From: CAYHPY01 sp964358485
Lineage (GTDB): Bacteria; Elusimicrobiota; Elusimicrobia; UBA1565; UBA9628
Length of the DNA: 31,241 bases
Assembly: GCA_964358485.1 (NCBI GenBank)
Contig: CAYHPY010000039.1
Coordinates: 1 to 31,241, forward strand
Direction: 5' to 3'
A program made the position numbers and the translations under genes. The notes under the pieces are model-generated. The model worked only from the letters and a program-made list of their open reading frames with translations. It searched no databases and was not told where the DNA came from. Below, in pieces: positions 28,960-31,241 of the stretch. Positions within the stretch are counted from its first letter, which is position 1; every line of letters begins with the position of its first letter.

Positions 28960-31241
28960 ATGGATTCCAGGACAGACCGCCCATTCGAACCGGGGCTGAT
29001 AAGTCCAATTAGGTCCGAGCCGCGACACCCACGAAGACGCCTATTCCCCTTGGCCATGGGGGTTGCCATCCTCTTGGGGCCTTGCGGCGCCCAGGCCCGC
29101 GTTATCGAGCCGATCGTCCTTCCCGTCAAGACGGTCAAAGTCGTCGCCCTTAGATGCAATAACAGCGAGGTCGCAGGGAATTTCAATCTTCCCAGCTTCC
29201 TGAATTCGTTTTCAAACGCCTCCCCCGCCCTCGCCGGCGCGCCAACCTTCAGTAGCGGCAACCAGCGCCTCACCACCTGGGGACGCGGCTGGTTCTCGGA
29301 AAACGACCAAACCTTCGAAATCAACCGGGATCAATCCCTGACTTGGACGGACGGTGAGGGGAACCAATTCACCTTTTTCAAGACCGCGGGCTCGACCGTA
29401 CCCGCCTACGCCGTTCCCGCCGGGCTCTTTGTTTCCCTGGAGGTGGTGGCTTACTCCAGCGGCGCGCCCACCTCGGTCCGCGAGCGCGATAAGGACGGCG
29501 CCAGCCGCCTCTTCACTGTCCAAGAATCGACCTCCGTCCTGCGCTTTTCCCGCCTCACCGACCGCAACGGCAACACGGTGGACTACGCCCGTGACGCCAC
29601 CGGCCGCCTGACCCGCGCCACCGACATTCACGGGCGCTTCTTCGAGCTTTCCCACGACGCGGAGGGGTTCGTCTCCCAGCTCACGGACTCCGGCGGCCGG
29701 ACCCTGACCAATGCCTACGACGCCCAGGGCCGCCGGACCGGCGAAACGGGCCCGGACGGCGCGTTCGCCTACGAGTACGACACCGAAAACCGCATGACCA
29801 GGATCACCTACCCCAACGGGGGCGTGACCGACTACGCCTACGACGCCCAGGGGCGGGTCCTGACCAAGGACGACGGGGGAACCGCCAACCGCCTGACCTA
29901 CGCCTATTTCGCCTCCAGCAACACCATCACCGACGCCCTGGGCCGGGTCACGGTCCAGGAATTGGCGTCCATCCAGGGCGTGCGCAAGGTCACCCGCATC
30001 ATCGAGCCCTCGGGCGCCTCCACCTCCTTCACCTACGACGCCAACCTCAATCTTTTGACCCAGACCGACCCCCTGGGCCGCGTCACCCGCTACACCTACG
30101 ACGCCCTGGGCAATGTTACGGTCACCGAGGACCCCGCGGGCGGCCGGACCTTGGCTTCCTATGAGCCGGCGTTCAACCAGGTCGCCTCTTTGACCGATCC
30201 TTTGAGCAAGACCACCTTGATGAGCTACGACCCCAAGGGCAATCTCACGAGGATCGAGGACCCTTTGTCGGGGGTGAGCTTGAAGGCCTACGACGCTTTC
30301 GGGCATGTGTCCCAAAGCCGGGACCCCTTGGGGGAGCCGACGGACTTCACCTATAAGCCCGCCAACGGAGCCTTGGCCTCGGTGAGCGATCCTTTGAGCC
30401 GGACGACGGCGCTGGCAACGGATGCCTTGAGCAATGTCACCCGGAACACCGACCCCGCCAACAAAGCCACCAACTACGAGTACGACCTGGCGGGCAACCT
30501 GACCCAAGTGACCGACGCCTTGGGGGGCGTGACCGCGTACGCCTACGACCCCGGCAGAAGCGCCAAGCTCCTGGCTTCGGTCAAGGACGCCAAGAACCAG
30601 ACGACCGGCTTTGAATACGACGCGCAGGGAAGGCTCACCCGGGTTGTCACCGCCCTGGGGCAGAGCAAGAGCTCGGACTACGACGCCAAGGGCAACCTGA
30701 CCTGGACGCTCAACGCCCGGGGCCAGGAAATCACCTATTCTTACGACAACCGGGACCGGCTTGTCGCCAAGACCATGCCGGAAGGCGTCGTGAGCTACGC
30801 CTACGACGCGGCGGGCAACATGACGCGGGTCCAGAACCACAACGGCAGCGTGGTGGAGCTGGCCTATGACGCCTTGAACCGGGTGACGCAGTCCAAGCAG
30901 ACCCTTCCCGGGGGCTATCAGGCGATCATCGGCTACGGCTACGACGCCAACGGCAACCGGACGAGCATGACCACGCCGTGGGGGAACTTCAGCTACAACT
31001 ACGACGATCTAAACCGCCTGACCAGGCTCACCAACCCGCAGGGGCGGGTCTTTGAATTCCAGTACGACGCCGCCGGGCGCAGGACCAGGCTGACCTACCC
31101 CAACGGCATCGAGACGGCCTACGAATACGACGCGGCGGGGCAGGTCTTGAGCATCAACCACCATAGGACGGCGGACCAGGGGGTGGTGGCGTTTTCGAGC
31201 TATACCTATGACGCGGCGGGCAACCGGACGAGCATGACGGA
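28960..31241 (+). CDS. Large secreted RHS/YD-repeat protein, partial (C-terminal end beyond window)
   Basis: At least 760 residues; the frame is open to the right edge. After a basic stretch (HPRRRLF) comes a hydrophobic signal core (PLAMGVAILLGPCGAQA), then a non-repeat region of about 150 residues. About 21 YD repeats follow, such as YAYDAQGRVL, YTYDALGNVTVTEDPAGG and YNYDDLNRLTRLTNPQG. RHS/YD proteins build a hollow beta-cage and often carry a variable toxin or adhesion domain at the C-terminus, which would lie outside this window. ATG 28960 was chosen because it places the basic residues ahead of the signal core; ATG 29056 would cut the signal peptide. No clear ribosome-binding site is visible, so the start is uncertain. 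A 542-residue open frame on the opposite strand is only a shadow of the repeats. Confidence 0.82.
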   Translation, partial: MDSRTDRPFEPGLISPIRSEPRHPRRRLFPLAMGVAILLGPCGAQARVIEPIVLPVKTVKVVALRCNNSEVAGNFNLPSFLNSFSNASPALAGAPTFSSGNQRLTTWGRGWFSENDQTFEINRDQSLTWTDGEGNQFTFFKTAGSTVPAYAVPAGLFVSLEVVAYSSGAPTSVRERDKDGASRLFTVQESTSVLRFSRLTDRNGNTVDYARDATGRLTRATDIHGRFFELSHDAEGFVSQLTDSGGRTLTNAYDAQGRRTGETGPDGAFAYEYDTENRMTRITYPNGGVTDYAYDAQGRVLTKDDGGTANRLTYAYFASSNTITDALGRVTVQELASIQGVRKVTRIIEPSGASTSFTYDANLNLLTQTDPLGRVTRYTYDALGNVTVTEDPAGGRTLASYEPAFNQVASLTDPLSKTTLMSYDPKGNLTRIEDPLSGVSLKAYDAFGHVSQSRDPLGEPTDFTYKPANGALASVSDPLSRTTALATDALSNVTRNTDPANKATNYEYDLAGNLTQVTDALGGVTAYAYDPGRSAKLLASVKDAKNQTTGFEYDAQGRLTRVVTALGQSKSSDYDAKGNLTWTLNARGQEITYSYDNRDRLVAKTMPEGVVSYAYDAAGNMTRVQNHNGSVVELAYDALNRVTQSKQTLPGGYQAIIGYGYDANGNRTSMTTPWGNFSYNYDDLNRLTRLTNPQGRVFEFQYDAAGRRTRLTYPNGIETAYEYDAAGQVLSINHHRTADQGVVAFSSYTYDAAGNRTSMT

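Noticed and set aside
27633..29324. A 563-codon minus-strand frame across TldD and the RHS promoter
   Set aside because: Antisense to TldD and crosses the promoter and start of the RHS gene; no domain seen.
29212..30840. A 542-codon minus-strand frame with Val/Gly-rich repeats
   Set aside because: It is the mirror of the YD-repeat coding sequence; its periodicity comes from the RHS repeats.
29560..31241. Repeated DNA that could suggest a CRISPR or satellite array
   Set aside because: The repeats are imperfect, in frame, and translate to YD motifs; they are coding repeats.

Overview
The window comes from a GC-rich, Gram-negative type bacterium. It has an outer-membrane porin, several Tat and Sec signal peptides, and a periplasmic nitrate reductase. 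The family mix (alternative complex III, ORF6N proteins, a YD-repeat surface protein, a secreted caspase-like protein) fits an environmental lineage such as Elusimicrobiota or another poorly cultured phylum. That placement is inference; no search could be run and all identifications rest on motifs read by eye.

Region 1 (1-18990, all minus strand) reads right to left as one nearly gapless run. The order is tatA, a structured leader, moaD, moaE, moeA, mobA, moaA, tatC, a porin, an Rrf2 regulator, napA, two NapG-like ferredoxins, a NapH-like protein, a YHS/NosR-like protein, a third NapG-like ferredoxin, a fused monohaem-pentahaem cytochrome, actB and a partial actC. Most junctions overlap (ATGA/GTGA) or are a few bases apart. 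Together these make a self-contained anaerobic respiration kit: Tat export, much of molybdopterin cofactor synthesis, nitrate reductase, its Fe-S wiring, and the start of an alternative complex III (ACIII) module. No NapB, NapC or NapD is present, so the multihaem cytochrome and polyferredoxins probably replace them.

Region 2 (19046-20600) is a less GC-rich patch next to a tRNA-Ser(UGA). It holds a decaying tandem array of ORF6N genes: one intact, one with an internal deletion, one only a remnant. The first two are headed by an almost identical 51-52 bp leader. This looks like a junction with mobile DNA.

Region 3 (20626-25700, minus strand) encodes mostly exported proteins. A four-gene translationally coupled set runs caspase-like protease, 59-aa two-helix membrane protein, SGNH hydrolase, HEAT-repeat protein. 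It starts from a clear sigma70-type promoter. A secreted M28 aminopeptidase lies downstream behind a hairpin leader. This set is the best candidate here for an undescribed system.

Region 4 (25702-31241, plus strand) has a soluble GAF-histidine kinase overlapping a TldD metallopeptidase, then a strong promoter and a large secreted RHS/YD-repeat protein that runs off the window.
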